Shown here: in pieces, positions 1 to 7,097 of the stretch
How the letters are laid out: each line of letters starts with the position of its first letter
Numbering within the stretch: position 1 is the stretch's first letter
Assembly: GCA_949295915.1 (NCBI GenBank)
Contig: CASFNB010000011.1
Coordinates: 1 to 44,831 of the forward strand
Direction: 5' to 3'
Source of the DNA: an uncultured Pseudomonadota bacterium
GTDB taxonomy: Bacteria > Pseudomonadota > Alphaproteobacteria > RF32 > CAG-239
DNA length: 44,831 bases
Made by a program: the position numbers and the translations under genes
Notes under the pieces: generated by a model
What the model was told of the DNA's origin: nothing
The model's input: only the letters and a program-made list of their open reading frames with translations
Databases searched by the model: none

Positions 1-124
1 AAAATGCAAGAAACGCGGAAGATAGAGTGATTTTAGGAGCAAGAAAAATTTTAGTGTACATAAAGGTACATGAATTTTTCTTGACGACGCCAAATCGCTT
101 TAGCTTCCCGTTTACTGCATTTTT
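1..124. repeat. Palindromic repeat element E1
   Basis: A long imperfect inverted repeat lies just past the 3' end of nusB. The left arm (about 4-33) pairs with the right arm (about 92-120): ATGCA 4-8 with TGCAT 116-120, AAACG 11-15 with CGTTT 109-113, and GGAAG...GATTT 17-33 with AAATC...CTTCC 92-108. An inner hairpin (about 45-78) closes on GTGTAC/GTAC with a short loop. Positions 16-110 align without gaps to 44733-44827 (element E2) at roughly 70 percent identity, and several substitutions are compensatory. The function is unknown. It could be a structured RNA, a nusB transcript 3' structure or a mobile palindromic unit. The left edge may be cut by the window start. Confidence 0.75.
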
Positions 125-131
125 AGCATTT

Positions 132-614
132 TTAGCGTATTTCTTTGGCTATATGATCCAACAAAGCATTCACCATTTTCGGTTCATTCTTGGTAAAGAA
201 GGCATAAGCCAAATCAACATATTCTTTAATCAACACATTGGCATCAACATCTTGGGTATGCGCAAGCTCATAGGCGGCGCAAAGGAGCAAAGCACGCAAC
301 GTGCCGTCAAAACGCTCAAAAGACCAACCTTCTTTAAGATAATGAGCCAAAGATTTTTCAATTTCTTCTTTATGGGTGTGGACACCTTTGGTCAACTCGG
401 TAAAATAAGCCGTGTCCATAGCCCCGACTTCGACCAACTCTTCATGATCATTGCCCTCGTCTTCAATCACATAGCGACCGACTTCGCCATTGACAAAGTC
501 TTTAATCACTTCATCTACCGGAAGCTGACCGTATTCAATCATATAAGTGGCTTGCACGGCGGCCAAACGCGCACCGGATTTCATTTTAATTTTTTCAGAA
601 ATAAATTTAGCCAT
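132..614 (-). CDS. nusB: Transcription antitermination factor NusB
   Basis: A 160-residue, all-helical NusB protein. NusB binds NusE (ribosomal protein S10) and boxA RNA to build antitermination complexes on rRNA operons. The N-terminus (MKSGARLAAVQATYMIE) and the C-terminal pattern of helices with ALL-CAAYEL, VLIKEYVDLA and FFTKNEPKMVNALLDHIA are characteristic of the family, and the length is normal. The ATG shares one base with the nrdR stop codon (TAATG), so translation is probably coupled; an AGGAG-type site lies about 11 nt upstream inside nrdR. In many alphaproteobacteria ribD, ribE/C, ribBA and ribH separate nrdR from nusB; here they are absent. The palindromic element E1 begins within 12 nt of the stop codon. 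Confidence 0.95.
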   Translation of the reverse strand: MAKFISEKIKMKSGARLAAVQATYMIEYGQLPVDEVIKDFVNGEVGRYVIEDEGNDHEELVEVGAMDTAYFTELTKGVHTHKEEIEKSLAHYLKEGWSFERFDGTLRALLLCAAYELAHTQDVDANVLIKEYVDLAYAFFTKNEPKMVNALLDHIAKEIR

Positions 615-1102
615 TATTCATCATCTCCTTCATCTTGAGGTTTTGGCTTGGCAAACTGATCAATAGTTTCAACAAAATCTTCAAAATCTTTCACTTCGCG
701 AAAATCTTTATACACCGAAGCAAAACGAATATAAGCAATATGATCGAGATTGGAAAGCGCATCCATCACAAATTGTCCGATTGTGGTAGAAAGAATCTCA
801 GCCTCGCCGGAGGTTTCCAACCGGCGTTGAATGGAATTGACGATTTTTTCCACACGCTCGGGCGTAACCGGACGCTTTCTGACGGCAATCTGAATGGAGC
901 GCGCCAGTTTATCTCGGTCGAAAGGTGTTTTCTCACCGTTTTTTTTGACAACGGTCAATTCTCTGAGTTGCACGCGTTCAAAGGTTGTAAACCTAGAGCC
1001 GCATTCCGGACATTCGCGACGACGGCGAATGGCGGTATTATCATCAGCATTGCGAGAATCTTTTACCTGCGTATCATCACAACCGCAAAACGGACATTTC
1101 AT
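614..1102 (-). CDS. nrdR: Transcriptional repressor NrdR
   Basis: A 162-residue NrdR, the ATP/dATP-sensing zinc repressor of ribonucleotide reductase genes. The N-terminal zinc ribbon is visible as CPFCGC at residues 3-8 and CPECGS at about 31-36, followed by the FTTFE segment and an ATP-cone domain ([16 protein letters not shown] onwards). The acidic tail (DEGDDE) is longer than minimal. The start is supported by AGGAG eight nt upstream, which lies in the last codons of murF; the gap to the murF stop is only four nt, so murF, nrdR and nusB look like one transcript. Its NrdR-box targets are not in this window. Confidence 0.97.
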   Translation of the reverse strand: MKCPFCGCDDTQVKDSRNADDNTAIRRRRECPECGSRFTTFERVQLRELTVVKKNGEKTPFDRDKLARSIQIAVRKRPVTPERVEKIVNSIQRRLETSGEAEILSTTIGQFVMDALSNLDHIAYIRFASVYKDFREVKDFEDFVETIDQFAKPKPQDEGDDE

Positions 1103-1106
1103 AATC

Positions 1107-2429
1107 TTAACTCCTGCCCTGTTTTATCAGAGCTTCGGTAACTTTATACAATTCGGAAGAATATCTTGCTCCTTTTATAAGGACAGTATCATTATTTTGC
1201 AAGCACTTATTTAATAAAAATTCATCCAAACCGTCTTTATTTTCAAAATAATGTTGTTCGACTGTCGGAGGAAGTTCGGCCAGCATATCTTTCATTTCCG
1301 GACAAACACCGATAACCACATCCAAATGAGATTGCGCCGCCACCTTACCGATTTCAATATGCTGAGCTTTGGAAGTATCTCCGAGTTCCGCCATTTTTCC
1401 GAGAACGGCAATTTTTCGACCTTGCATTTTCATCTTGGCTAAAGATTGCAAAGCAAGCTTCATCGCCTCCGGCTGACCGGAATAGCTGTCATCAATGAGG
1501 GTATAAGAGCCTTTGGCAAAGTTGAGTTTCCATTGTTTGCCGCGTCCGTCCAAAGCCCCGAAATCTTTGATGTAAGTTGCCGCTTTTTCAACATCCAAAC
1601 CCAGTTCTTTAACCACAGATAAGACACACCAAGCGTTATAAAGATAATGCTCGCCTTCGGCAGCTGTATCAAAAGCCGCATCGGGGTGATTATCTTTGCC
1701 GAATTCAATCACTTTAGCCCCACGTTCTTCAGCGCGTTTTTCTAAGATATCGGCAAAATTGGTATCTTCATTAATAAACGCCGCGCCGCCTTTTTTCAAG
1801 CCTTGGAAAATTTCGGCTTTGGCTTCGGCAATAGCTTCAAAGTTTGGGAAAAACTCAATATGCATCGGATAAACATTAGTCACAATCGCCATATCGGGCT
1901 TAACCCAATTAACCATCTTGGCGATTTCGCCTTTGGCACTCATGCCCATTTCAATAATGGCATATTTGGCATTCAAATCCATATTGCAAAGGGTGTAAGG
2001 AACGCCGACAAAATTGTTAAAATTGCCGCTGGTGGCATAAACCGGCGCAAATTTTGATAAGATGAATTTGAGTTCTTCTTTGGTAGTTGTTTTGCCGGCA
2101 CTCCCGGTCAAAGCAATAACCGTACCTTTGAACTGCGAACGCACATAAGCCCCGATTTTACCGTATGCCTCCAACGTATCGGAAACAACAATCTGACGCA
2201 CGGCGGGAATTTCTTTGAACAATTTACTCACCACCACCGCGGCGGCACCTTTGGCAATCACGTCAGGCACGAAGTCATGACCGTCAAATTTTTCACCTTT
2301 AATGGCAATAAACAAATCGCCTTTAACAATGTGGCGGCTATCGGTAGAAATATTTTCAATATCCACATCCACCACGTTAGATGCCGAGCAGACAATCTCG
2401 GCAATTTTTTTGGTATTTAACTTTATCAT
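1107..2429 (-). CDS. murF: UDP-N-acetylmuramoyl-tripeptide--D-Ala-D-Ala ligase (MurF)
   Basis: MurF adds D-Ala-D-Ala to the UDP-MurNAc-tripeptide in the cytoplasm, the last soluble step of peptidoglycan precursor synthesis. The three Mur ligase domains are readable: an N-terminal UDP-binding part with STDSR, the ATP site [10 protein letters not shown], the central [13 protein letters not shown] and [10 protein letters not shown] motifs, then the C-terminal domain with DGRGKQW and [12 protein letters not shown] chose the ATG at 2429 over the one at 2444 because AGAGGA stands five nt before it, whereas nothing resembles a ribosome site before 2444. This gives 440 residues. The family usually reads DDSYNANPxSM at the last motif; here N-A-N is replaced by S-G-Q, a noteworthy variation. 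It heads the murF-nrdR-nusB run, away from the usual division/cell-wall cluster. Confidence 0.9.
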   Translation of the reverse strand: MIKLNTKKIAEIVCSASNVVDVDIENISTDSRHIVKGDLFIAIKGEKFDGHDFVPDVIAKGAAAVVVSKLFKEIPAVRQIVVSDTLEAYGKIGAYVRSQFKGTVIALTGSAGKTTTKEELKFILSKFAPVYATSGNFNNFVGVPYTLCNMDLNAKYAIIEMGMSAKGEIAKMVNWVKPDMAIVTNVYPMHIEFFPNFEAIAEAKAEIFQGLKKGGAAFINEDTNFADILEKRAEERGAKVIEFGKDNHPDAAFDTAAEGEHYLYNAWCVLSVVKELGLDVEKAATYIKDFGALDGRGKQWKLNFAKGSYTLIDDSYSGQPEAMKLALQSLAKMKMQGRKIAVLGKMAELGDTSKAQHIEIGKVAAQSHLDVVIGVCPEMKDMLAELPPTVEQHYFENKDGLDEFLLNKCLQNNDTVLIKGARYSSELYKVTEALIKQGRS

Positions 2430-2549
2430 GTTTTCCTCTGTCATAAATAATGATGAAGTATAAGCAAAATTTATTAATTTTTAACTACTTTTTTAAACCA
2501 AAATTAACTTTTTACTCATTATTCTCAGTTTTCTTGAATTGAGGAAAAA

Positions 2550-3341
2550 ATGTCTGAACAAAATGCAGCCGTTGAAATAAGTGTGATAGAAGCTTCGTTA
2601 AGCATGCTTAACGATAACGAGAAGCTTCACTTGATAAGAAAACAAAATATCAAATCGCGCATTGGCAAAATCAAACAAACGCCAAAGACAAAGAAAATTA
2701 ATTTTATTGCAGAATATCAAGATTTAAGAAATAAACTTTCACCTTTATTTTCAGAAGATGAAAAACCGGAAATTTTGTTCAGACCGCATCAAACCGGTAT
2801 CATATCTCCGATAAAAAATTATAAAAAGCTCCCCAAACTGCAAATAAGTCCGTTACTTTGCAATCTGAAATATGCTGATTTTGAAAAGACGGCTTTGGCT
2901 CTGTATGCCGATGATATTACCTCATTTTATATTGTTAACCCTAATCAAGTTAAAAATATTCGGGAAATATATCAACTCATTAATAACGCTAAAAACATAC
3001 AAAAAAATAAGCTTTATTATATTTATGATATGGATGAGTTCAAAAAGATAAGAGCGACAATTTTCAAAAACTTCAAGAAAATAGCACCGAATTTTCAAGT
3101 CCGGTGTCAAAGTTTTTATCTACAAAATAAAAATAACAAACAACCGGAAATAAGCTTAACCCCTTATCAAAGATATTGCATGATCAACAATCCTAAATAT
3201 ATTTTTGATGCGAGCAAACCGGATATCCGACATGATGTTGAAATGACCGATTTACAAATCAATCAAACTCTACAACTTTTCAGACAAAACAATCAAAGTT
3301 TCAAAGACGTTCTAATAGAACAAAACAAAAAGAGCCTGTAA
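2550..3341 (+). CDS. Hypothetical protein, 263 aa
   Basis: I do not recognise this protein. It starts at ATG 2550 with GAGGA seven nt upstream and runs 263 residues. It is rich in Lys, Asn, Gln and Ile, with no signal peptide or membrane segment, so it is probably cytoplasmic. The N-terminal third is highly basic (KQNIKSRIGKIKQTPKTKK), and the middle has alternating hydrophobic strands (YADDITSFYIVNPNQV, KLYYIYDMDEF). It is transcribed alone, divergent from murF and convergent with glyA, and its stop codon is inside the terminator hairpin. No catalytic motif is visible. It could be lineage-specific or of phage/effector origin, but nothing in the sequence decides this. Confidence 0.7.
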   Translation: MSEQNAAVEISVIEASLSMLNDNEKLHLIRKQNIKSRIGKIKQTPKTKKINFIAEYQDLRNKLSPLFSEDEKPEILFRPHQTGIISPIKNYKKLPKLQISPLLCNLKYADFEKTALALYADDITSFYIVNPNQVKNIREIYQLINNAKNIQKNKLYYIYDMDEFKKIRATIFKNFKKIAPNFQVRCQSFYLQNKNNKQPEISLTPYQRYCMINNPKYIFDASKPDIRHDVEMTDLQINQTLQLFRQNNQSFKDVLIEQNKKSL

Positions 3342-3353
3342 AAACACAGGCTC
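3332..3353. terminator. Bidirectional intrinsic terminator
   Basis: A perfect 8-bp stem GAGCCTGT / ACAGGCTC (3332-3339 and 3346-3353) with loop AAAAAC overlaps the stop codon of the 263-residue gene. Read leftward it is followed by TTTTTGTTTTG, a good U-tract, so it most likely ends the glyA transcript and may also serve the rightward gene. Confidence 0.8.
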
Positions 3354-3364
3354 ATTTCGATCTT

Positions 3365-4627
3365 TTACAAATCTTTGTAAATCGGAAATTGATTACAAAG
3401 TTCAATCACTTTTTCACGTATCTGCGGGATGACGATTTCCGAAGTACCATTGACAAGAGAATCCATCACATCGGCAATCCAATCTGCCGCTTGGATAAAT
3501 TCCTTTTCCTTAAAACCGCGGGTTGTTGCCGCCGGAGAACCGAGACGGATTCCTGAGGTTACGGTCGGTTTTTCCGGGTCAAAAGGAATAGCATTTTTAT
3601 TACAGGTCATATGAGCTCTTTCCAAAGCCTGAGCCACAATATTACCGGTCAATTTCTTCGGACGTAAGTCAACCAAAATCAGGTGTGTATCCGTACCACC
3701 TGATACCAAATCGAGTCCGCGTTCATGCAAGCGTTTACCGAGTGCTTTGGCATTTTTAATGACTTGAGCGGCATAAGCTTTAAATTCATCGGTCAAATCT
3801 TCTTTAAAGCAAACCGCTTTAGCCGCAATCACGTGCATGAGAGGTCCGCCTTGTGTTCCGGGGAAGATAGCCGAATCAATTTTTTTGGCAATCTCGGAAT
3901 TATTGGTTAAAATCATACCGCCACGGGGACCGCGCAGTGTTTTGTGTGTGGTTGTGGTAACCACATCGGCATAGGCAAGAGGATTCGGATGAACGCCGCC
4001 GGCAACCAAACCGGCAAAATGCGCCATATCCACCATAAGATAAGCCCCTACCCGATTGCAAATTTCACGAAAACGAGCAAAATCCACTTGACGCGGATAA
4101 GCTGAACCTCCGGCAATAATAAGTTTGGGTTTATTTTCTATCGCCAGACGCTCCGCTTGGTCATAGTCAATCAAGCCGGTATCTTTTGTTACGCCATATG
4201 CAACCGCATTGAGCCATTTGCCGGAGAAAGAAACTTTGGCGCCGTGAGTTAAGTGTCCACCGGCATCCAAAGACATTCCCATAATGGTATCATTGGGCTG
4301 GAGCAAAGCCACATAAACGGCCGTATTGGCTTGTGAGCCGGAGTGAGGTTGAACATTGACAAATTGCGCGTTGAAAAGTTTTTTTGCGCGTTCTATTGCC
4401 AAATTTTCCACCACATCAATAAACTCACAACCACCGTAATAGCGTTTAGCGGAATAACCTTCGGCATATTTATTGGTGAGAATGGAACCTTGCGCCTCTA
4501 AAACAGCTTTAGAAACAATATTTTCGGAAGCAATGAGCTCAATTTGTTCTTGTTGGCGTTTAAGTTCGTTTTGAATGGCATTAAAAATATCGGGGTCTTC
4601 TGAAGACAATTTTTTTTCAAAATCCAT
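3365..4627 (-). CDS. glyA: Serine hydroxymethyltransferase
   Basis: GlyA is the PLP enzyme that interconverts serine and glycine while charging tetrahydrofolate with a one-carbon unit. At 420 residues it has the normal bacterial length. Visible hallmarks are [26 protein letters not shown], the PLP-lysine motif [16 protein letters not shown], and the C-terminal [15 protein letters not shown]. An AGGAGG site sits six nt before the ATG. It follows rpiB with a gap of nine nt in the same direction, the alphaproteobacterial rpiB-glyA pair. No glycine riboswitch-like leader was seen upstream of the operon. Confidence 0.97.
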   Translation of the reverse strand: MDFEKKLSSEDPDIFNAIQNELKRQQEQIELIASENIVSKAVLEAQGSILTNKYAEGYSAKRYYGGCEFIDVVENLAIERAKKLFNAQFVNVQPHSGSQANTAVYVALLQPNDTIMGMSLDAGGHLTHGAKVSFSGKWLNAVAYGVTKDTGLIDYDQAERLAIENKPKLIIAGGSAYPRQVDFARFREICNRVGAYLMVDMAHFAGLVAGGVHPNPLAYADVVTTTTHKTLRGPRGGMILTNNSEIAKKIDSAIFPGTQGGPLMHVIAAKAVCFKEDLTDEFKAYAAQVIKNAKALGKRLHERGLDLVSGGTDTHLILVDLRPKKLTGNIVAQALERAHMTCNKNAIPFDPEKPTVTSGIRLGSPAATTRGFKEKEFIQAADWIADVMDSLVNGTSEIVIPQIREKVIELCNQFPIYKDL

Positions 4628-4636
4628 AACAACCTC

Positions 4637-5065
4637 CTAAGCATCAAGTTTATCAAGACGATTCTGGTGACGACCACCTTCATATGCCGAATTTAAGAAA
4701 ATATCGATTCTTCTGATAACATCTTCGGTTTTCATGGTACGTCCGCCAAAAACAAGAACATTGGCATTATTGTGTTTATGAGCCATTTCGGCAGTAAAGT
4801 CATCATAAAGCAGAGCGGCACGGATTCCCTTGTGGCGATTTGCGGCGATGGAGATTCCGATTCCTGTTCCGCAAATAAGGATTCCCAAATCGGCACGTTT
4901 GCTCAAAATTTCAGTAGTTAAAGTATCGGCAATATCTGGATAGTCGCAGGAAACGGAAGAATGTGTACCTAAATCTTCAAGGACAATTCCTTGTTTTTTA
5001 TAATAATCTATGAGGTTTTGTTTAAGTTCAAAACCACCATGATCGGAAGCAATAACAATTTTCAT
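4637..5065 (-). CDS. rpiB: Ribose-5-phosphate isomerase B
   Basis: RpiB interconverts ribose-5-phosphate and ribulose-5-phosphate in the pentose phosphate pathway. The 142-residue protein shows the family start (MKIVIASDHGGFELKQ), the active-site Cys in GILICGTGIGISIAANRHKGIRAAL and the NVLVFGGRTM segment. The ATG is preceded by AAGGAGAATCAT. It is first in the rpiB-glyA operon. The upstream interval to tRNA-Cys is very A-rich and probably holds its promoter, though I cannot fix one with confidence. Confidence 0.95.
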   Translation of the reverse strand: MKIVIASDHGGFELKQNLIDYYKKQGIVLEDLGTHSSVSCDYPDIADTLTTEILSKRADLGILICGTGIGISIAANRHKGIRAALLYDDFTAEMAHKHNNANVLVFGGRTMKTEDVIRRIDIFLNSAYEGGRHQNRLDKLDA

Positions 5066-5210
5066 ATGATTCTCCTTATAAAACTGAAATAATCATAAAG
5101 GTTGAGGATATAAATGCAAGAAATATAAGGGGTGTGCAAAACCAAGAGATTGATTTTTAAAGGAATAAAAAAATAATCACAAAAAAAGCAAAAAAAATTA
5201 AAAAAAGTTA

Positions 5211-5238
5211 TTGACTATCGGTGAAAAGATTGTATATA
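5211..5238 (+). promoter_or_regulatory. Sigma-70-type promoter for tRNA-Cys/tRNA-Asn
   Basis: TTGACT at 5211-5216 and TATATA at 5233-5238, 16 nt apart (18 if the overlapping second TATATA is used), lie about 45 nt before the mature tRNA-Cys. The match to the consensus and the tRNA pair downstream make a strong constitutive promoter likely. Confidence 0.7.
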
Positions 5239-5283
5239 TAGTTCTCGTTGAGTGAATGAGGAACTCAAGATGAGGTATCAGTT

Positions 5284-5358
5284 GGCCGGTTGGCAGAGTG
5301 GCTCATGCAGAGGACTGCAAATCCTTGTACATCGGTTCAATTCCGGTACCGGCCTCCA
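5284..5358 (+). tRNA. tRNA-Cys (anticodon GCA)
   Basis: The acceptor stem GGCCGGT (5284-5290) pairs with ACCGGCC (5348-5354), followed by TCCA with the CCA encoded in the DNA. The anticodon loop reads CTGCAAA, giving anticodon GCA. The D-arm (GGCAGAGTGGC) and T-loop (GGTTCAATTCC) are in place. It is the first gene of a two-tRNA transcript. Confidence 0.95.
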
Positions 5359-5391
5359 AGATTTCATTCAGGAAAAGAAATACCGCATTAT

Positions 5392-5466
5392 TCCGGCTTA
5401 GCTCAGCGGTAGAGCAATCGGCTGTTAACCGATCGGTCGCCTGTTCGAATCAGGCAGCCGGAGCCA
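5392..5466 (+). tRNA. tRNA-Asn (anticodon GTT)
   Basis: The acceptor TCCGGCT (5392-5398) pairs with AGCCGGA (5456-5462), followed by GCCA with CCA encoded. The anticodon loop contains GTT (CTGTTAA), and the T-arm is CCTGTTCGAATCAGG. It lies 33 nt after tRNA-Cys, so co-transcription is likely. The last 11 nt of the tRNA, its terminator and the following 27 nt recur at 5713-5786 around a palindromic insert. Confidence 0.95.
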
Positions 5467-5467
5467 T

Positions 5468-5504
5468 AAAAAAAATCCCTTCCCGAGCGGAAGGGATTTT
5501 TTTT
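5468..5504 (+). terminator. Rho-independent terminator after tRNA-Asn
   Basis: A 16-bp perfect stem (5468-5483 with 5489-5504) has loop CGAGC. Eight A on the left arm and eight T on the right arm make it work in both directions. It is repeated with a changed loop at 5725-5759. Confidence 0.9.
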
Positions 5505-5726
5505 ATGCTTTTACTGTCTGATAAGAGCGGCGACCGAGGGAGCCTGTTTGATATCAGGCTCGAGGATATAAAACACCGATGCTCCGGTGTTTTATACCGC
5601 AAGAGGCGTAGTTTTGTTATTGAGCTAGCAAAGTGTGAGCTTTGCTCTGCGAAATTTACAAAACAAGTGACCGACGCGCAGTTAGTGAGTGTTAGCGAAC
5701 TTACTAAGCTAGAGCCGGAGCCATAA
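5505..5726 (+). other. 73-codon open frame inside the tRNA-Asn insert, coding status doubtful
   Basis: An ATG right after the terminator opens a frame of 73 codons that spans the whole hairpin-rich insert and stops just beyond the second copy of the tRNA 3' end. The predicted peptide is charged, with basic and acidic runs (YRKRRSFVIELAKCELC). There is no ribosome binding site, since the ATG is preceded by the terminator U-tract. The frame may be a by-product of the repeats. Rickettsia palindromic elements are also often open in one frame, which is why it is recorded. Confidence 0.2.
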
Positions 5727-5759
5727 AAAAAATCCCTTCCTTGTGAAGGGATTTTTTTT
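5725..5759. terminator. Second copy of the tRNA-Asn terminator
   Basis: A 15-bp perfect stem (5725-5739 with 5745-5759) with loop CTTGT duplicates the hairpin at 5468-5504. Its symmetrical A and T runs suit both strands. On the minus strand it lies 55 nt downstream of the 92-residue gene and may end that transcript. Confidence 0.85.
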
Positions 5760-5814
5760 ATGCTTTTACTGTCTGATAAGAGCGGCTTTCCATCGGAGCC
5801 TGTTTAAGACAAAA

Positions 5815-6093
5815 TCACATTGCTTTACCTTGCATAAATTTCAACATCTGTGCTCTCAAAGTTCTCCTATTATCCGCCCTCTCCTCAATCAAATTTTGCG
5901 CCTTTAAAAAAGCATCTGCTGAAGATAACGCTTCCATTTGTTTGAGAAATGGCATATCTCGATTTATCTTTGCCACGCTCATTAAAAAGCGTCTTTTTTG
6001 CAAAGAAATTTCGCTATCATCTTTTGCTTTTTGATGATTCCATTCCGGCAGATTATGCACTATAAATTTGGCATATTGAGATATATTATCCAT
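5815..6093 (-). CDS. Small hypothetical protein, 92 aa, strong promoter
   Basis: I do not recognise this 92-residue protein. It is predicted to be mostly helical and soluble, with basic and amphipathic stretches (SLQKRRFLMSVAKINRD, NRRTLRAQMLKFMQG). AAGGA stands seven nt before the ATG. A textbook promoter, TTGACA-17-TATAAT, lies immediately upstream (6142 to 6114 on the minus strand), giving a leader of only about 14 nt. That makes this a real, probably well-expressed gene despite its size. Nothing visible points to a function. Confidence 0.65.
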   Translation of the reverse strand: MDNISQYAKFIVHNLPEWNHQKAKDDSEISLQKRRFLMSVAKINRDMPFLKQMEALSSADAFLKAQNLIEERADNRRTLRAQMLKFMQGKAM

Positions 6094-6113
6094 ACGTTTT
6101 TCCTTTTTCTGAA

Positions 6114-6142
6114 ATTATAGCTCAAAATCGCCGCTATGTCAA
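6114..6142 (-). promoter_or_regulatory. Perfect consensus sigma-70 promoter
   Basis: On the minus strand TTGACA (6142-6137) and TATAAT (6119-6114) are separated by exactly 17 nt. Both hexamers match the consensus at every position. Transcription should start near 6107 and read straight into the 92-residue gene at 6093. Confidence 0.85.
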
Positions 6143-6226
6143 AAATATATTGACAAATTTTTCAGAAACATTTAATTCTAAACCTAGTAATAATATTATA
6201 AATTGTTAAATTTAATACTTATAATT

Positions 6227-6670
6227 ATGGAATTCAAAAAAGAAAATCTGCTGACAGTTTACACCTCTTACAAAGATGATACTGCCACCACTGAAGAAAC
6301 TATTGAATATAGAGCTATGGGGCTTTATAAAATAGCCGAGTTTTTGAATGATTACTTCAATGGTAAATATAATGAAAAAATATTTCAAATGCGTTGCGAA
6401 TGGTGCCGTGTTCAATTAGACAAACCTTTCTTTGATAAACTTACCGAAGCTTCCAAATGCCAAGACCAAGAACAAAGATTGAAAATCATGCAAGAGCTTC
6501 ATGTCTATGTCGAAGATTTTTTAATTGCCTTTTGCGAAGAATATTTCAAACAAGTCGACAAAAAAAATCAAAAATGGCTCATTTATGCCGCACATTTTCT
6601 ACACTTCCGAATGGAGAGCGAAAAGCTTGATAAATTTTTCTACATAACCGGAATGTTGAAAAAAGAATAA
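6227..6670 (+). CDS. Hypothetical protein, 147 aa
   Basis: I do not recognise this protein. The frame is open from a TTG at 6203, but the ATG at 6227 is the natural start, giving 147 residues. No clear ribosome site precedes it. The product is acidic and predicted helical, with no signal peptide or membrane segment. It has scattered Cys (CEWC, SKCQDQ, AFCEEYF) and many aromatic residues (FFYITGML near the C-terminus). A TTGACA at 6150-6155 on the plus strand might be its -35 element, but the matching -10 is poor. It ends about 15 nt before a terminator hairpin. Confidence 0.6.
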   Translation: MEFKKENLLTVYTSYKDDTATTEETIEYRAMGLYKIAEFLNDYFNGKYNEKIFQMRCEWCRVQLDKPFFDKLTEASKCQDQEQRLKIMQELHVYVEDFLIAFCEEYFKQVDKKNQKWLIYAAHFLHFRMESEKLDKFFYITGMLKKE

Positions 6671-6683
6671 AAATTTTTATGAA

Positions 6684-6719
6684 AAAAGCTGCAATCTTGA
6701 CAAGGTTGTAGCTTTTTTT
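6684..6719 (+). terminator. Intrinsic terminator after the 147-aa gene
   Basis: AAAAGCTGCAATC pairs with GGTTGTAGCTTTT (two G-U pairs) around a short loop, followed by a run of T. It separates the 147-residue gene from the RNHCP gene and overlaps the spurious upstream ATG of the latter. Confidence 0.75.
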
Positions 6720-6788
6720 ATGAAAAAAATATTTACTCCTGATAAATATACTGATAAAAAAATAGCTATAATTACAAAGAGAATAAAA

Positions 6789-7097
6789 ATGAAAAAATTT
6801 AATCGCCGAATTGAAGATTTTACCTGCGAACATTGCGGCACACATGTCCACGGGAATGGTTACACCAACCACTGCCCGAATTGCTTGTGGAGCAAGCATG
6901 TAGATATCAACCCCGGAGATAGAGCTGCCGATTGTGGCGGTTTGATGGAACCGATTGCCGTAGAAATAAAAAACGGCGAATATATCCTCACGCAAAAATG
7001 CACAAAATGCGGACACATTCGTCGTAACAAAGTCTGCGAGGATGATAATTTTAATGCCGTGATTGCTCTTTCCAAATCTATGATAAATAAGCTATAA
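6789..7097 (+). CDS. RNHCP domain zinc-ribbon protein
   Basis: A 102-residue protein of the RNHCP family, named for its conserved motif, seen here as TNHCPNCLWSKHVD. The N-terminus carries CEHCG and the C-terminal half KCTKCGHIRRNK, so at least three CxxC-type pairs could bind two zinc ions. The biochemical role of the family is not established; it is usually a small stand-alone cytoplasmic protein. An upstream ATG at 6720 is in frame but lies in the terminator U-tract, so I placed the start at ATG 6789, which follows AAAGAGAAT. The last 6 nt overlap the convergent HD gene. Confidence 0.85.
   Translation: MKKFNRRIEDFTCEHCGTHVHGNGYTNHCPNCLWSKHVDINPGDRAADCGGLMEPIAVEIKNGEYILTQKCTKCGHIRRNKVCEDDNFNAVIALSKSMINKL

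Larger units (their letters stand above)
5456..5786 (+). repeat. Direct repeat of tRNA-Asn 3' end bracketing a hairpin-rich insert
   Basis: Copy 1 (5456-5531) comprises the last 11 nt of tRNA-Asn, the terminator and the flank ATGCTTTTACTGTCTGATAA through GAGCGGC. Copy 2 (5713-5786) repeats it, with changes only in the terminator loop region. A further match, GAGCCTGTTT, follows a few bases after each copy. The roughly 180-bp insert holds a 7-bp hairpin GAGCCTG/CAGGCTC (5540-5561), a perfect 12-bp hairpin (5567-5578 with 5585-5596), an outer GTTTTGT/ACAAAAC pair (5611-5617, 5658-5664) enclosing AGCAAAG/CTTTGCT, and a TTAGT/ACTAA arm near 5682-5706. The first hairpin closely resembles the T-arm of tRNA-Asn. 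It looks like an integration or duplication product at the tRNA 3' end; no integrase gene is present. Confidence 0.8.

Noticed and set aside
27..638. Rightward open frame of 203 codons
   Set aside because: It is antisense to nusB over nearly its whole length. Only its first part overlaps the E1 repeat, which is discussed separately.
5066..5210. Glycine riboswitch or other metabolite riboswitch upstream of rpiB-glyA
   Set aside because: The A-rich interval has no paired helices with the expected conserved core.
5298..5504. The upstream part of the long rightward frame through tRNA-Cys and tRNA-Asn
   Set aside because: It runs through two tRNA genes and a terminator. Only the ATG at 5505 onward is recorded, with low confidence.
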